DNA from: RH-AL1 sp050013235
GTDB lineage: Bacteria; Pseudomonadota; Alphaproteobacteria; Rhizobiales; Beijerinckiaceae
Assembly: GCA_050013235.1 (NCBI GenBank)
Contig: JBEKFQ010000010.1
Span: 1 to 64,000, forward strand
Length of the DNA: 64,000 nucleotides
Direction of reading: 5' to 3'
This document shows positions 24,829 to 33,914 of this stretch, piece by piece. The position numbers and the translations under genes were made by a program. The stretch's first letter is position 1. Each line of letters starts with the position of its first letter. The notes under the pieces are model-generated. The model was not told where the DNA came from and did no database searches. It saw only the letters and a list, made by a program, of their open reading frames with translations.

Positions 24829-26427
24829 ATGACCCATGCGAACAATGTCTGCATGCGGCGCATACTCTGCGTCTTCCCGCACTACGAGCCCTCCTTCGGG
24901 ACTTTCGAATACGCCTATCCGCTGTTGGACAGGACCAAAGCCTTCATGCCGCCGCAAGGGCTTCTGGTGATCGCCGCCGCGCTTCCCGCGCATTGGGAGG
25001 TGCGGTTCGTCGATGAAAACATGGCCCCCGCGACGCCAGAGGATTTCACGTGGGCCGATGCGGTTTTCGTCAGCGGCATGCATATTCAGCGGCGCCAGAT
25101 CGGCGACATCAACAACCGCGCCCATGGCTTTGGCAAACCGACGGTCCTCGGCGGCCCCTCGGTCTCCGCCTGCCCGGAGCATTATCCCGATTTCGATTAT
25201 CTCCATATCGGCGAACTCGGCGATGCGACGGAGGATTTGATTGCACTGCTCGGCGAAAGCACCAGCCGCCCGGCCCAGCAGATCGTCTTGAAGACCGTGG
25301 CGCGGCGCGAACTCAGCCAATTCCCGATGCCGGCCTATGAATTGGCGGAAATCGACCGCTACATGCTCGGCACTATTCAGTTTTCGAGCGGCTGCCCGTA
25401 TAAATGCGAATTCTGCGATATTCCCGGTCTTTACGGCCGGGTGCCCCGGCTGAAATCGCCGGAGCAGATCATCGCCGAACTCGACAAGTTGCTGGCCTTC
25501 GGCGTCAATGGCTCCGTCTATTTCGTCGATGACAATATTATCGGCAATCGCAAGGCGATCCGCGATCTTTTGCCGCATTTGATCGATTGGCAGAAGCGCA
25601 ACGGTTACGCCATCGGCTTTGCCTGCGAGGCGACCCTCAATATCGCACGCTCGCCGGAAATCCTCGCCTTGATGCGCGAAGCGGGGTTCGACGCGATCTT
25701 TTGCGGCATCGAGACACCCGAGCCCGAAGCGCTCACCGCCATGGACAAGGGCCATAACATGGTCCTCCCGATCCTCGACGCCGTGAAAATCATCAACAAT
25801 CACGGCATCCAGGTCGTTTCGGGCATTATCCTCGGCCTCGACACGGACACACCGGATTCGGGCGAAAAGATCCTCAAGTTCATCGAGCTGTCGCAGATTC
25901 CGATGCTCACCATCAACCTGCTGCAAGCCTTGCCGCAAACCCCGCTTTGGGACCGCCTGGTGAAAGCGGGCCGGATCGACGAGCGCGACGATCGCGAATC
26001 CAACGTCCAGTTTCTGATGCCCTACGACGAAGTGCTCGCCATGTGGCGCGATTGCATGGACAGGGCCTACCGGCCAGACACTTTGTTCAAGCGCTACGCC
26101 CATCAGATGCAAGCGACTTGGCCGAACCGTCTGCCCCGCCCCAACAGCAAACAGCGCACGAGTTGGCCCAATATCAAAAAAGGCCTGATCATCCTCGGCA
26201 AGCTACTCTGGAACGCCGGCATAAAAGGCGATTATCGCCTCACGTTCTGGAAATTCGCCTTGCCCCGCCTGATGCGCGGCGAAATCGAAGCTTTGCTGAT
26301 CTATGCGATCCCGGCGCACCATCTCATCATGTTCGCACGCGATGCTTGCGCGGGCAAAGGCAATGCCTCGCATTATTCGGCCAAGCTACGCCCAGCGGAG
26401 GCGCCCCTGATGAGCGCGGCGGAGTAA
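24829..26427 (+). CDS. hpnP: B12-binding radical SAM methylase, probable hopanoid C-2 methylase HpnP
   Basis: A 532-residue class B (cobalamin-dependent) radical SAM methylase. Residues about 10-165 form a B12-binding domain without the canonical DxHxxG. The radical SAM core has the cluster ligands Cys189, Cys193 and Cys196 in CPYKCEFC, followed by a C-terminal DUF4070-like region (about 400-500). The N-terminal pattern CVFPHYEPSFGTFEYAYPL and FMPPQGLLVIAAALP is what I recall for HpnP, which methylates hopanoids at C-2. The 3-methylase HpnR belongs to the same superfamily and cannot be excluded. No hopanoid biosynthesis genes are nearby, which is normal for hpnP. It could start at 24829 or at the ATG at 24853. 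Confidence 0.7.
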   Translation: MTHANNVCMRRILCVFPHYEPSFGTFEYAYPLLDRTKAFMPPQGLLVIAAALPAHWEVRFVDENMAPATPEDFTWADAVFVSGMHIQRRQIGDINNRAHGFGKPTVLGGPSVSACPEHYPDFDYLHIGELGDATEDLIALLGESTSRPAQQIVLKTVARRELSQFPMPAYELAEIDRYMLGTIQFSSGCPYKCEFCDIPGLYGRVPRLKSPEQIIAELDKLLAFGVNGSVYFVDDNIIGNRKAIRDLLPHLIDWQKRNGYAIGFACEATLNIARSPEILALMREAGFDAIFCGIETPEPEALTAMDKGHNMVLPILDAVKIINNHGIQVVSGIILGLDTDTPDSGEKILKFIELSQIPMLTINLLQALPQTPLWDRLVKAGRIDERDDRESNVQFLMPYDEVLAMWRDCMDRAYRPDTLFKRYAHQMQATWPNRLPRPNSKQRTSWPNIKKGLIILGKLLWNAGIKGDYRLTFWKFALPRLMRGEIEALLIYAIPAHHLIMFARDACAGKGNASHYSAKLRPAEAPLMSAAE

Positions 26428-26563
26428 GCTCCCCCGCCGGGCCAATTCCGGCCTGTTCGACCTGCGCACAGGAACATTTGCAACGAGCATGAACGCTCGC
26501 GCCCGAATCTGCTAGAGGCAGTCGAGGGCTGGCTCACGTCAGCAAGGCGATCTGGATTTGACC

Positions 26564-28210
26564 ATGCTGACTTTGGCCGATCGTATAATCCTGGCGAGCG
26601 GATGGACGCGGCGGCTCATCGCCTTGGTGGCCGGAGCAGCCGGGGCGCTCGCCATGGCGCCCCTCAATATCGGACCGGCTCTTATCATCCCGATGAGCGT
26701 CGCGGTCTGGCTGCTCGACGGATCCAGCGAGGCGCAACCAGTTGGCGGCACGGCCTTTTTTGCTTGGCCCGGACGGGGATCGCTAGGCCTCGCCTTTTCG
26801 GCCGGTTGGTGGCTTGGCTTTGGTTATTTTCTCGCGGGGTTCTGGTGGCTGGGCTCGGCCTTCCTCATGGTCCCGGAATTTGCCTGGGCGCTGCCGCTCG
26901 GCGTCGTCGCTCTGCCGGCCTTGCTGGCCTTTTTCCCCGCCTTTGGCTTTGCCGTGGCGCGCTTGCTCTGGATTCCCGGCGCCGGCCGGGTCTTCGCGCT
27001 GGCGCTAGGCCTCGGGCTCTCGGAATGGCTGCGCGGCACGATCCTCACGGGATTTCCGTGGAATTCCCTCGGCATGGCGCTCGGCGGCACGCTCGTCACG
27101 GCGCAGATCGCATCGCTCATGGGTCTCCACGGCCTGACCCTGATCGCCGTCGCGATCTTCGCGACGCCGGCAACCCTCGCCGATGTTCACCGTGGCGGCG
27201 GCTTGAATTGGCGGCCCACTTTGGTGGCGGCCGGGGCGAGCGCGCTGATCGTGGCCTTTGGCGCGGCACGCCTCGCTCAGCCCCCGGTACGCCCGGTGCC
27301 GAACGTCATCGTGCGGATCATGCAACCCGGTATCGAGCCAAACGATCAGTTCCGGCCTGAACACCGCGATCAAATCCTCGCGAGCTATTTCGCCTTGTCA
27401 CGCCAAGACGATCCCCAAAAAGGCGTGACTTTGGACGATGTGACAATTCTCGTCTGGCCGGAATCCCCCTTTCCCTTCATCCTGACACGCGATCCGCGCG
27501 CGATGGCCGACATTGGCGCTTTGCTGCCGCCCAAAGCCGTGCTCGTGACCGGCGCGGCTCGCGAAGAGGATAGCCCCGCGCGCGGCGAGGATCCCGCGCA
27601 TACGAGCTATTTCAATGTCATCGAGGTCATTGCCAGCGGCGGAACGCTGCTCGACAGCTACGACAAGATTCATCTTGTTCCGTTCGGCGAATATCTTCCG
27701 TTCGAATCCTTCTTGCGGCGTCTCGGGCTGCGCAATTTCGTTTCGATTCCCGGAGGATTCGAACCGGGTTCCCGGCGGCATAATCTGTCGCTGCCCGGAC
27801 TTCCCGGCGTTTCACCCCTGATTTGCTATGAAGCGATTTTTCCGGGCGCCGTTCTTTCCAGCAGCGGTCCCAGGCCCCGTTTGCTTCTCAACGTGACCGA
27901 CGACGGATGGTTTGGAGACACATTCGGTCCAGAGCAGCATTTTACGCAAGCGAGGTTGCGAAGCATTGAAGAAGGGCTACCAATGATACGTGCTGCCGCT
28001 ACGGGAATATCGGCTTTTATCGATCCTTATGGCCGGGTCCTTGCGTCCTTGCCATTGGGGAAGGTTGGAATTCTCGATAATTTCGTGCCGCAGCCTATAG
28101 CCGAAACCCTTTATGCTCATTATCCTTATGCCATTGTTTTGTTGATTTCTGGGATAATGATATTGACATTGCAGGTTGCAAGCGCATGGAATAGAAAAAA
28201 TAAGGGCTAG
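26564..28210 (+). CDS. lnt: Apolipoprotein N-acyltransferase
   Basis: Lnt, 548 residues, adds the third acyl chain to lipoproteins in the inner membrane. About six N-terminal hydrophobic helices precede a nitrilase domain with the triad Glu300 (WPES), Lys368 (YDKIHLVPFGEYLP) and Cys421 (PLICYEAIFP). A final helix (about 515-540) closes the protein. ATG at 26564 is used; a TTG two codons earlier is possible. The usual downstream order is lnt, XRE regulator, metK, but metK is missing here. Confidence 0.95.
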   Translation: MLTLADRIILASGWTRRLIALVAGAAGALAMAPLNIGPALIIPMSVAVWLLDGSSEAQPVGGTAFFAWPGRGSLGLAFSAGWWLGFGYFLAGFWWLGSAFLMVPEFAWALPLGVVALPALLAFFPAFGFAVARLLWIPGAGRVFALALGLGLSEWLRGTILTGFPWNSLGMALGGTLVTAQIASLMGLHGLTLIAVAIFATPATLADVHRGGGLNWRPTLVAAGASALIVAFGAARLAQPPVRPVPNVIVRIMQPGIEPNDQFRPEHRDQILASYFALSRQDDPQKGVTLDDVTILVWPESPFPFILTRDPRAMADIGALLPPKAVLVTGAAREEDSPARGEDPAHTSYFNVIEVIASGGTLLDSYDKIHLVPFGEYLPFESFLRRLGLRNFVSIPGGFEPGSRRHNLSLPGLPGVSPLICYEAIFPGAVLSSSGPRPRLLLNVTDDGWFGDTFGPEQHFTQARLRSIEEGLPMIRAAATGISAFIDPYGRVLASLPLGKVGILDNFVPQPIAETLYAHYPYAIVLLISGIMILTLQVASAWNRKNKG

Positions 28211-28294
28211 GTGATTACGGTTTTGCGAAAACGTCGAATAGAATTATAATCTCCGCCGCGACCGCCGCTTGACCCCCCACAATTAACTAGCGAG

Positions 28295-28780
28295 ATGACC
28301 GTGGACCGAAGGCTCGACTCCGTGAAAAAGGTTCCAAACCCAATCGACAAGCACGTGGGCAGCCGTGTCCGCATGCGCCGTGTCCTTCTCGGCATGAGCC
28401 AAGAAAAGCTTGGCGAAGCTCTGGGTCTGACATTTCAGCAAGTCCAGAAATATGAAAAGGGCACGAATCGTATTGGGGCGAGCCGTCTTCAGCAAATTTC
28501 GAAGAGTCTGAACGTTCCGCCCGCCTATTTCTTCGAGGGCGCGCCTTCGTTCGATTCAGGAACCACGGATAGTTTTGTTCATTCGGCCGCGGCGGAAGCC
28601 GGCTCCGCCTATGTCGTCGATTTCATATCGACCATGGAAGGTTTGCATTTGAACCGCGCTTTCGCGCGAATCAAGGAGCCGAAAGTACGCAAGCGCATCG
28701 TCGATTTGGTGACGGCTATCGCAGGCGACGACGAGTTCGAAGATGCCCCTGCGGTGGCGAAGGATGATGCGACGCCCTAA
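28295..28780 (+). CDS. XRE-family transcriptional regulator
   Basis: A 161-residue regulator of the family that follows lnt in many Hyphomicrobiales. The helix-turn-helix (about 18-80) is strongly conserved: PNPIDKHVGSRVRMRR, MSQEKLGEALGLTFQQVQKY and NRIGASRLQQISKSL. The C-terminal half (about 85-150) is predicted helical and ends acidic. Targets are unknown. It is separated from lnt by 84 bp and is followed by a long gap and not by metK. Confidence 0.88.
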   Translation: MTVDRRLDSVKKVPNPIDKHVGSRVRMRRVLLGMSQEKLGEALGLTFQQVQKYEKGTNRIGASRLQQISKSLNVPPAYFFEGAPSFDSGTTDSFVHSAAAEAGSAYVVDFISTMEGLHLNRAFARIKEPKVRKRIVDLVTAIAGDDEFEDAPAVAKDDATP

Positions 28781-29110
28781 ACGATCCCGGGCAAAATCAA
28801 GTGGCGGCGCCGGATCGTTTCGTGGCCGGGATGCCTTGGTTCCGTAAAATCTTGGTTCCCAAAGAAATTCGAAGCTTGAGAATCTAATCGCCGGACCGTC
28901 ATGGCCGCGGCGAGGCAGAGCGGTTCGCGCCAAGAGTTGCGCGCCAAAGGTCGAGGCGGCGGACACTTCGACGCGGCGCCAAACAGTGCTGATCCCCACG
29001 GCCTTGTGGCCTATCGATCCGGTCCGCGAGAAACGGACCCGCCGCTCGGATCGTTTTGACTTTCCCCAATTTGCGGTATGAATCCCTAGCCTTGCCCCAC
29101 GGCATGGCCG
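28781..29110. other. 330-bp intergenic region before the ECF sigma gene
   Basis: No convincing gene. The region must contain the promoter of the sigma/anti-sigma operon; I could not find a confident ECF-type -35/-10 pair. Confidence 0.45.
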
Positions 29111-29698
29111 GTGGCGATTTCGCGCGGAGGTTCTTTGCTGGCGAGGGAGAATGTCGAGTACGAGGCGCTGCTAGCGGCCGTCGCGCGGCAAGACCGCGCC
29201 GCGTTCCGCTCGTTGTATGATCTTGCCGCGCCGAAACTTTTCGCGACGATCCTGCGTATTGTCAGAAACAAGGCGGCGGCTGAAGAAATTTTGCAGGATG
29301 TATTTCTGCGCGTTTGGCAAAATGCCGCACGTTTTTCGCCAGAGACCGGTCCAGCTCGCGCATGGATGAACACGATTGCCCGCAACCGGGCCATCGATAT
29401 CATCAGACAGAAATCCTTCGTGCCGGTATCCGGTGGCGGTGGCGATCCCGAAACGGACATGTACGAGCGGGTCGCGGAAGAGCGCGATCGTGAGGCGGAT
29501 ATGATCAACAACGCATCGTTGCGCCATTGCCTCGAGACCATCGAGGAAACGGCGCGCGACTGTGTGCTCCTAGCTTATTACGAGGGCTATTCCCGCGAGG
29601 AGCTGGCGCAGCGTTTCGATCGCCCGGTGAATACGATCAAGACATGGTTGCATCGCAGCCTCGCGGTCTTGCGCGATTGCTTGGACGGTTCCGCATGA
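29111..29698 (+). CDS. ECF RNA polymerase sigma factor (SigK-like)
   Basis: A 195-residue ECF sigma factor. Region 2: RSLYDLAAPKLFATILRIV and EEILQDVFLRVWQNAARF; region 4: CVLLAYYEGYSREELAQRF and NTIKTWLHRSLAVLRDCL. It begins with GTG. The stop overlaps the ATG of the next gene (ATGA), and that gene encodes an RskA-like membrane anti-sigma, the typical SigK/RskA arrangement. Regulated stress response likely, inducer unknown. Confidence 0.92.
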   Translation: MAISRGGSLLARENVEYEALLAAVARQDRAAFRSLYDLAAPKLFATILRIVRNKAAAEEILQDVFLRVWQNAARFSPETGPARAWMNTIARNRAIDIIRQKSFVPVSGGGGDPETDMYERVAEERDREADMINNASLRHCLETIEETARDCVLLAYYEGYSREELAQRFDRPVNTIKTWLHRSLAVLRDCLDGSA

Positions 29699-30411
29699 AC
29701 GGCGATCTCGATCTCGAAGCCGCCGAATTCGTCCTCGGCACCCTCGACGCCTCCGAGCGCAAAGCGTTTGCCGCGCGCCTTGTGAGCGACAAAGCGGCGC
29801 AGGCCGCGGTCGCGGCTTGGGAGTCCCGGCTGTCCGGACTTTCGGACGATATTGCACCGGTCACGCCGCCCGGTCATGTCTGGACGCAAATCGAGCGCGC
29901 TTTGACGAGTCGAGGCGCGGCACCGCACAGCTTCCAAGTGATCGAGGGCGGCGAGTCAGATGCCGCCGGATCGCTCCGGCGTTCTCTCCGGCGCTGGCGG
30001 GCCGCGACCGCTTTATCCAGCGCCGTCGCGGCAGCCCTTCTTGTCTTCACGGGCTATCGCCTCGTCTTTCCGGTTGCCATCGAAGACACGGCCTATGTCG
30101 CCGCGGTCAACCGGGGCGGCGATCAACCCGCGCTGTTGGTGCGTGTCGACTTAAAGACCCATCGCGTCTTCGTCCGCCCCGTCGCGGCCGAGACCCCCAA
30201 GGGCAAGAGCCTCGAACTCTGGTATATTAGCGATGGGAAGCCGCCGCGTTCGATGGGTGTGGTTGCAAACGCTCCGCTCTCGCTTCCGCTCCCCTCGGGC
30301 ACCCATGCCGAGGCGGCGACGTTCGCCGTTTCGGTCGAACCGCCTGGCGGATCCCCGTCGGGCGTCGCGACAGGGCCGGTGATTTATTCCGGCCAATTGA
30401 TCAAGGAATAG
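29695..30411 (+). CDS. RskA-like membrane anti-sigma factor
   Basis: A 238-residue anti-sigma K family protein. The cytoplasmic N-terminal part (LEAAEFVLGTLDASERKAFA) binds the sigma factor; one membrane helix (about residues 105-125) is followed by a periplasmic RskA domain with KSLELWYISDGKPPRSMGVV and SVEPPGGSPSG. Start at 29695, overlapping the sigma gene by 4 bp; an upstream in-frame extension runs inside the sigma gene. xseA follows after 2 bp, so it may be co-transcribed. Confidence 0.88.
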   Translation: MNGDLDLEAAEFVLGTLDASERKAFAARLVSDKAAQAAVAAWESRLSGLSDDIAPVTPPGHVWTQIERALTSRGAAPHSFQVIEGGESDAAGSLRRSLRRWRAATALSSAVAAALLVFTGYRLVFPVAIEDTAYVAAVNRGGDQPALLVRVDLKTHRVFVRPVAAETPKGKSLELWYISDGKPPRSMGVVANAPLSLPLPSGTHAEAATFAVSVEPPGGSPSGVATGPVIYSGQLIKE

Positions 30412-30413
30412 AG

Positions 30414-31979
30414 ATGCCGCCAATCGCGGAACGTCCTGCGACAAACGCGCCGGAAATGACGGTCAGCGAATTGTCCGGCGCCTTGAAGCGAACCATCGAG
30501 GACCGCTTCGGCTTTGTGCGCGTTCGCGGCGAGATATCCAATTTTCGCGGCGTCCACAGCTCCGGCCATGCTTATTTCTCCCTGAAGGACGAGAACGCCC
30601 GCATCGATGCGGTCGTCTGGAAAGGGACATTCTCGAAGCTGAAGACCAAGCCTCAAGAAGGCTTGGAGGTCATCGCCACGGGAAAGATCACGACCTTCCC
30701 CGGCAAGTCGGCCTATCAGATCGTGATCGAGGCGCTTGAACCCGCCGGCGTTGGCGCGCTGATGGCCCTGCTCGAGGCGCGCCGCAAGGCGCTGGGCGCG
30801 GAGGGCCTTTTCGACGAGGCCCGCAAGCGGCCGCTGCCTTATCTGCCGGCCGTGATAGGAGTCGTGACCTCACCGACAGGCGCCGTCATCCGCGATATTC
30901 TGCACCGGATCGCCGACCGCTTTCCACGTCGCGTCCTGGTGTGGCCGGTGCGGGTCCAAGGCGAGACGGCGGCGGCGGAAGTCGCGGCAGCCATCGTGGG
31001 CTTCAACGCTTTGCCGGAAACCGGGCCTTTGCGGCGGCCCGATGTCCTCATCGTCGCGCGCGGCGGCGGCTCGCTCGAAGACCTCTGGGCCTTCAACGAG
31101 GAGATCGTGGTTCGCGCGGCGGCGGCCAGCGCCATCCCGCTGATCGCCGCCATTGGCCACGAGACCGATTGGACCTTGATCGACCATGCCGCCGATTTGC
31201 GCGCGCCCACTCCCTCGGGGGCGGCGGAAAAGGCAGTTCCCGTTCGCGCCGATCTCATCGCCAACCACCTCGATCTCGCACGCCGCCACCAAGCGGCCGT
31301 CTTACGGCTGATCGACCGCCGGCGGAGCGATTGGCGCGCGCTGAGCCGCGTCCTTTTGACAGGCGATACGATCACCGCGATCCCGCGCCAGCGGCTCGAC
31401 CGCGCCGATAGCCGGCTCGCCGGCGCCATGGCCAGCCATCGCGACCGCCAACGCCTGGCGCTGGCCCGGCTCGCCAACCGCCTGGCCCAGCATGCGCCGC
31501 ACACCCTTTTGGCTCGAGCCGACCAACGCCTCAAGTCGTGGGACCAGCGTCTCCAACATAGCTTTGCGCTTGCCAGGGAACGGCGAAGCCGGCGCCTCGC
31601 GCAAGCCGCCCAAAGGCTGCGGACGAGCTTGCTCGCCATCGGCCGGGAACAAAGCCGCGCCCGCCTGCGGCTCGATCAGCAAGCGGGGTTGTTGAGGCCC
31701 GCCTGGCAAAACGCGTTGCGGGCGCGCGCCGAAATGGCCGATCGTCACGCCAAGCTGCTGCGAAGCCTGGGTTATAGACAGGTTCTCTCGCGCGGCTTCG
31801 CGCTGGTCCGCGATGCGGAGGGACGCCCAAGGCGCTCGGCCCTCGACATAAAAAGTGCGACTGTGCTCGACATCGAATTCGCGGATGGCCATATTAGCGC
31901 GGTCACAGCCGAAGGAGCGACGGCACCGGCCAAGCGTAGCCGGGCACCGCGCAAGTCCGGCCAGGCGTCGTTATTTTAG
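30414..31979 (+). CDS. xseA: Exodeoxyribonuclease VII large subunit
   Basis: XseA, 521 residues, the catalytic subunit of the single-strand-specific exonuclease VII. N-terminal OB fold (FVRVRGEISNFRGVHSSGHAYF split here as FVRVRGEIS and SGHAYFSLKD), then VGVVTSPTGAVIRDIL, VARGGGSLEDLWAFNEE and HETDWTLIDHAADLRAPTPS from the catalytic core, and a coiled C-terminal region of repeats for XseB. The start is two bases after the anti-sigma stop. Its last 18 bp are duplicated in tandem just after the stop (31980-31997). Confidence 0.95.
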   Translation: MPPIAERPATNAPEMTVSELSGALKRTIEDRFGFVRVRGEISNFRGVHSSGHAYFSLKDENARIDAVVWKGTFSKLKTKPQEGLEVIATGKITTFPGKSAYQIVIEALEPAGVGALMALLEARRKALGAEGLFDEARKRPLPYLPAVIGVVTSPTGAVIRDILHRIADRFPRRVLVWPVRVQGETAAAEVAAAIVGFNALPETGPLRRPDVLIVARGGGSLEDLWAFNEEIVVRAAAASAIPLIAAIGHETDWTLIDHAADLRAPTPSGAAEKAVPVRADLIANHLDLARRHQAAVLRLIDRRRSDWRALSRVLLTGDTITAIPRQRLDRADSRLAGAMASHRDRQRLALARLANRLAQHAPHTLLARADQRLKSWDQRLQHSFALARERRSRRLAQAAQRLRTSLLAIGREQSRARLRLDQQAGLLRPAWQNALRARAEMADRHAKLLRSLGYRQVLSRGFALVRDAEGRPRRSALDIKSATVLDIEFADGHISAVTAEGATAPAKRSRAPRKSGQASLF

Positions 31980-31997
31980 CAGGCTTCGTTATTCTAG
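31962..31997 (+). repeat. 18-bp tandem duplication across the xseA stop
   Basis: CAGGCGTCGTTATTTTAG (31962-31979) is followed directly by CAGGCTTCGTTATTCTAG (31980-31997), two mismatches in 18. The first copy ends in the xseA stop codon and the second ends in another TAG. Confidence 0.7.
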
Positions 31998-32104
31998 AAG
32001 CTCTTCATTCGAAAAGTCTTCCGCCGGGGCGGATGACGATTTCAGAGCCAGCCATTCGAGGGATCAACCGCCGTGCCATGTCACTGCTTCCGGGCGAGCC
32101 AATC

Positions 32105-32323
32105 ATGAACCGTATCGACCGGCACCCCATATCCGCGGGCGAAGCCCAGATCGAATTTCTCGACGGCGATTTCCGGGTGACCCGCCCCGGCGCCTTCGTC
32201 CGTTGCGCCGGCACCGGTGTGCCCATCCCGCTGGACGAGCTACGATACTGGAACGTCGATCTCCAGGAAGCCTATGCCTCCCCCGAGGCCAAACTGATCC
32301 GGCTCGGCGTGAAAAAGGCGTAA
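32105..32323 (+). CDS. DUF2093 family protein, 72 aa
   Basis: A 72-residue protein matching DUF2093, a small alphaproteobacterial family commonly next to xseA. Recognised by GEAQIEFLDGDFRVTRPGAF, FVRCAGTGVPIPLDELRYWN and QEAYASPEAKL. The start MNRIDRHP is preferred over upstream in-frame codons. CAGTG and the Cys suggest a compact zinc-ribbon-like fold, but there is only one Cys. Function unknown. Confidence 0.86.
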   Translation: MNRIDRHPISAGEAQIEFLDGDFRVTRPGAFVRCAGTGVPIPLDELRYWNVDLQEAYASPEAKLIRLGVKKA

Positions 32324-32641
32324 GCCCGGGTAAAACTCTCGAAGAATAGCGATGATAGCGGCGCGTCCCTAAGCGTCGCGGGAGGCGCGGGTCAGGCGCC
32401 CAAAGCCTCCACGACGCGGAGGAGGATAAGTGGCGAGCTTAGCCGGCACTCCTCACAAGCAACTTCAACTTGCGCCGGAAAACTCCATATTATCTTGGTG
32501 TTAACCACGTTTCTTAACACTCCGCCGATGGAGCGCGTGCCACCTGGGCGGAGTCACCCAGGCGATCAGAAATCGCTTTCTTTATAAGAAGTTAGAGCAT
32601 GTCCTCGATCACAAGAGCCCACGACTTTTGTGGGGAGTGCT
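32324..32641. other. Intergenic stretch with repeat R4
   Basis: 318 bp without a gene. 32324-32528 contains nothing I can assign; 32529-32645 is repeat copy R4. Confidence 0.5.
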
Positions 32642-32645
32642 TTAA
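32529..32645 (-). repeat. Dispersed hairpin repeat R4 (full length), supplies DUF4170 stop
   Basis: Full copy in reverse orientation between convergent DUF2093 and DUF4170 genes. Right arms are CACCTGGG and CCCAGG; left part contains TTAGAGCATGTCC. The TAA of the DUF4170 gene (complement of 32642-32644) lies within the terminal bases of the element. Confidence 0.8.
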
Positions 32646-32872
32646 CCCGCGGGATCGAGCAGACGGTGCAGATGGGCGATGAAATAGCGCATATTGGCGT
32701 TATCGACGCTCGATTGGGCTTTCATCCGCCAGGCCGCATAGGCGGAGGCATAATCGGGGAAAAGGCCGACGACATCGATCTCGTTGAGGTCGCGGAACTG
32801 GGTCTTGTCGAGTTCTTCCAGCTCCCCGCCGAAGACGAGGTGGAGAAGCTGCTTTCCGGGCTTATCAGGCAT
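32642..32872 (-). CDS. DUF4170 family protein, 76 aa
   Basis: A 76-residue member of DUF4170, restricted to alphaproteobacteria. It reads QLLHLVFGGELEELDKTQFR, IDVVGLFPDYASAYAAWR and SVDNANMRYFIAHLHRLLDP, which matches the whole family length. Start at 32872 (MPDKPGK). No catalytic motif. Its stop codon lies in repeat R4, and R5 lies just upstream, so the gene is bracketed by two copies of the element. Encoded next to cysQ, as often seen. Confidence 0.87.
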   Translation of the reverse strand: MPDKPGKQLLHLVFGGELEELDKTQFRDLNEIDVVGLFPDYASAYAAWRMKAQSSVDNANMRYFIAHLHRLLDPAG

Positions 32873-32918
32873 AACCGTTGGTCTCACGAATAAAGGGAAT
32901 TTGCCGTCTGTCGCGCGC

Positions 32919-32988
32919 TAGAGCATGTCCCGAAAAAGTTGCAGACTTTTTCGATCGAGGACATGCTCTAACTCCTTATAAAGAGAGG
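32919..32988 (+). repeat. Dispersed hairpin repeat R5 (left domain only)
   Basis: TAGAGCATGTCC, CGAAAAAGT, ACTTTTTCG and GGACATGCTCTA are all present, then the copy ends at TAAAGAGAGG. The right-hand hairpin is absent. Lies between DUF4170 and cysQ; cysQ stops 9 bp after it. Confidence 0.85.
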
Positions 32989-32996
32989 AAACGGCT

Positions 32997-33914
32997 TCAA
33001 CGGCGCGACGCTTTCGCCCGTTCGACCGCCTCCAAAAACTTCGGTTGCAAGGCCCGCGCCGTCGCGGTCAAGATCCCGTGACGGGTCTCGATCCGGTTAT
33101 AGATCAGAGACAGGCCATCGGCGCCGGCCAGCAAACCACCCGCTTCCTGTAGCACGAGATCGGCGGCGGCAAGGTCCCAATCATTGGAATTGCGCGTGGC
33201 GAGGCAGCAGTCGTAAGCGCCCGAGGCCACACCCGCAATGCGCAGCGCGAGGGACGGGATCTTCGGCCGAAAATCGAAATCGACGCCCGCGTTGCGAATG
33301 TCTTGCACCGCGCTGGCCGGAGCGGAGACGCGCAAATCCGGTCGAAGCTCGTCGCAATGCGGTATCGAAAGAGAGATCCCGTTGAGCAAAGCGCCCCGCC
33401 CCGCATGCGCGGTAAAGGTCTCGGAATTGGCCGGGGCATGGACCACGGCCCGCACCGGGCGGCCCGCCTCCACCAAGGCAACGGAAACGCACCAATTGCG
33501 ATCGCCCCGCGCGAAGCCCCTGGTGCCGTCGATGGGATCGACGATGATCACCTGCCGCGCCTCGAGCCGGGCGGGATTGTCGGCGCTTTCTTCCGAAAGC
33601 CAGGCAGCCTCTGGCCAAAGCGCGCGCAAATTGGCTTCGAGATAGGCATTGACGGCATAATCGGCTTCGGTCACCGGAGAGCCGTCGCCCTTCCACGTCA
33701 CTTTCGCGCCGGTTTGATCTCCCAGTCTAAAATAACGCATGGCGATCGCGCCGGCGTCCCGGACGATCGCCAAAAAGCGGTCCTGTTCATCGGGATCGAA
33801 GTCGGATGAAGCCAAATCGGAACCGCCGTAAAAAGAGGACCGGCCCGGCTCAACCGCCGGCCTCATGCTGTTCAAACTCGCGGATAAAACCTCACGGTCA
33901 GGGCTAGCCCGCAT
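32997..33914 (-). CDS. cysQ: CysQ/inositol-monophosphatase family phosphatase
   Basis: A 305-residue Mg-dependent, Li-sensitive phosphatase of the IMPase superfamily, most like CysQ, which converts 3'-phosphoadenosine-5'-phosphate to AMP. Motifs in order: WLSEESADNP (metal Glu), VDPIDGTRGFARGD (DPIDGT box) and NDWDLAAADLVLQEAGG (WDxAAxxL). About 35 low-complexity residues precede the domain. Start overlaps the upstream gene by 11 bp; GAGG lies seven bases before it. An inositol phosphatase role cannot be excluded. Confidence 0.88.
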   Translation of the reverse strand: MRASPDREVLSASLNSMRPAVEPGRSSFYGGSDLASSDFDPDEQDRFLAIVRDAGAIAMRYFRLGDQTGAKVTWKGDGSPVTEADYAVNAYLEANLRALWPEAAWLSEESADNPARLEARQVIIVDPIDGTRGFARGDRNWCVSVALVEAGRPVRAVVHAPANSETFTAHAGRGALLNGISLSIPHCDELRPDLRVSAPASAVQDIRNAGVDFDFRPKIPSLALRIAGVASGAYDCCLATRNSNDWDLAAADLVLQEAGGLLAGADGLSLIYNRIETRHGILTATARALQPKFLEAVERAKASRR

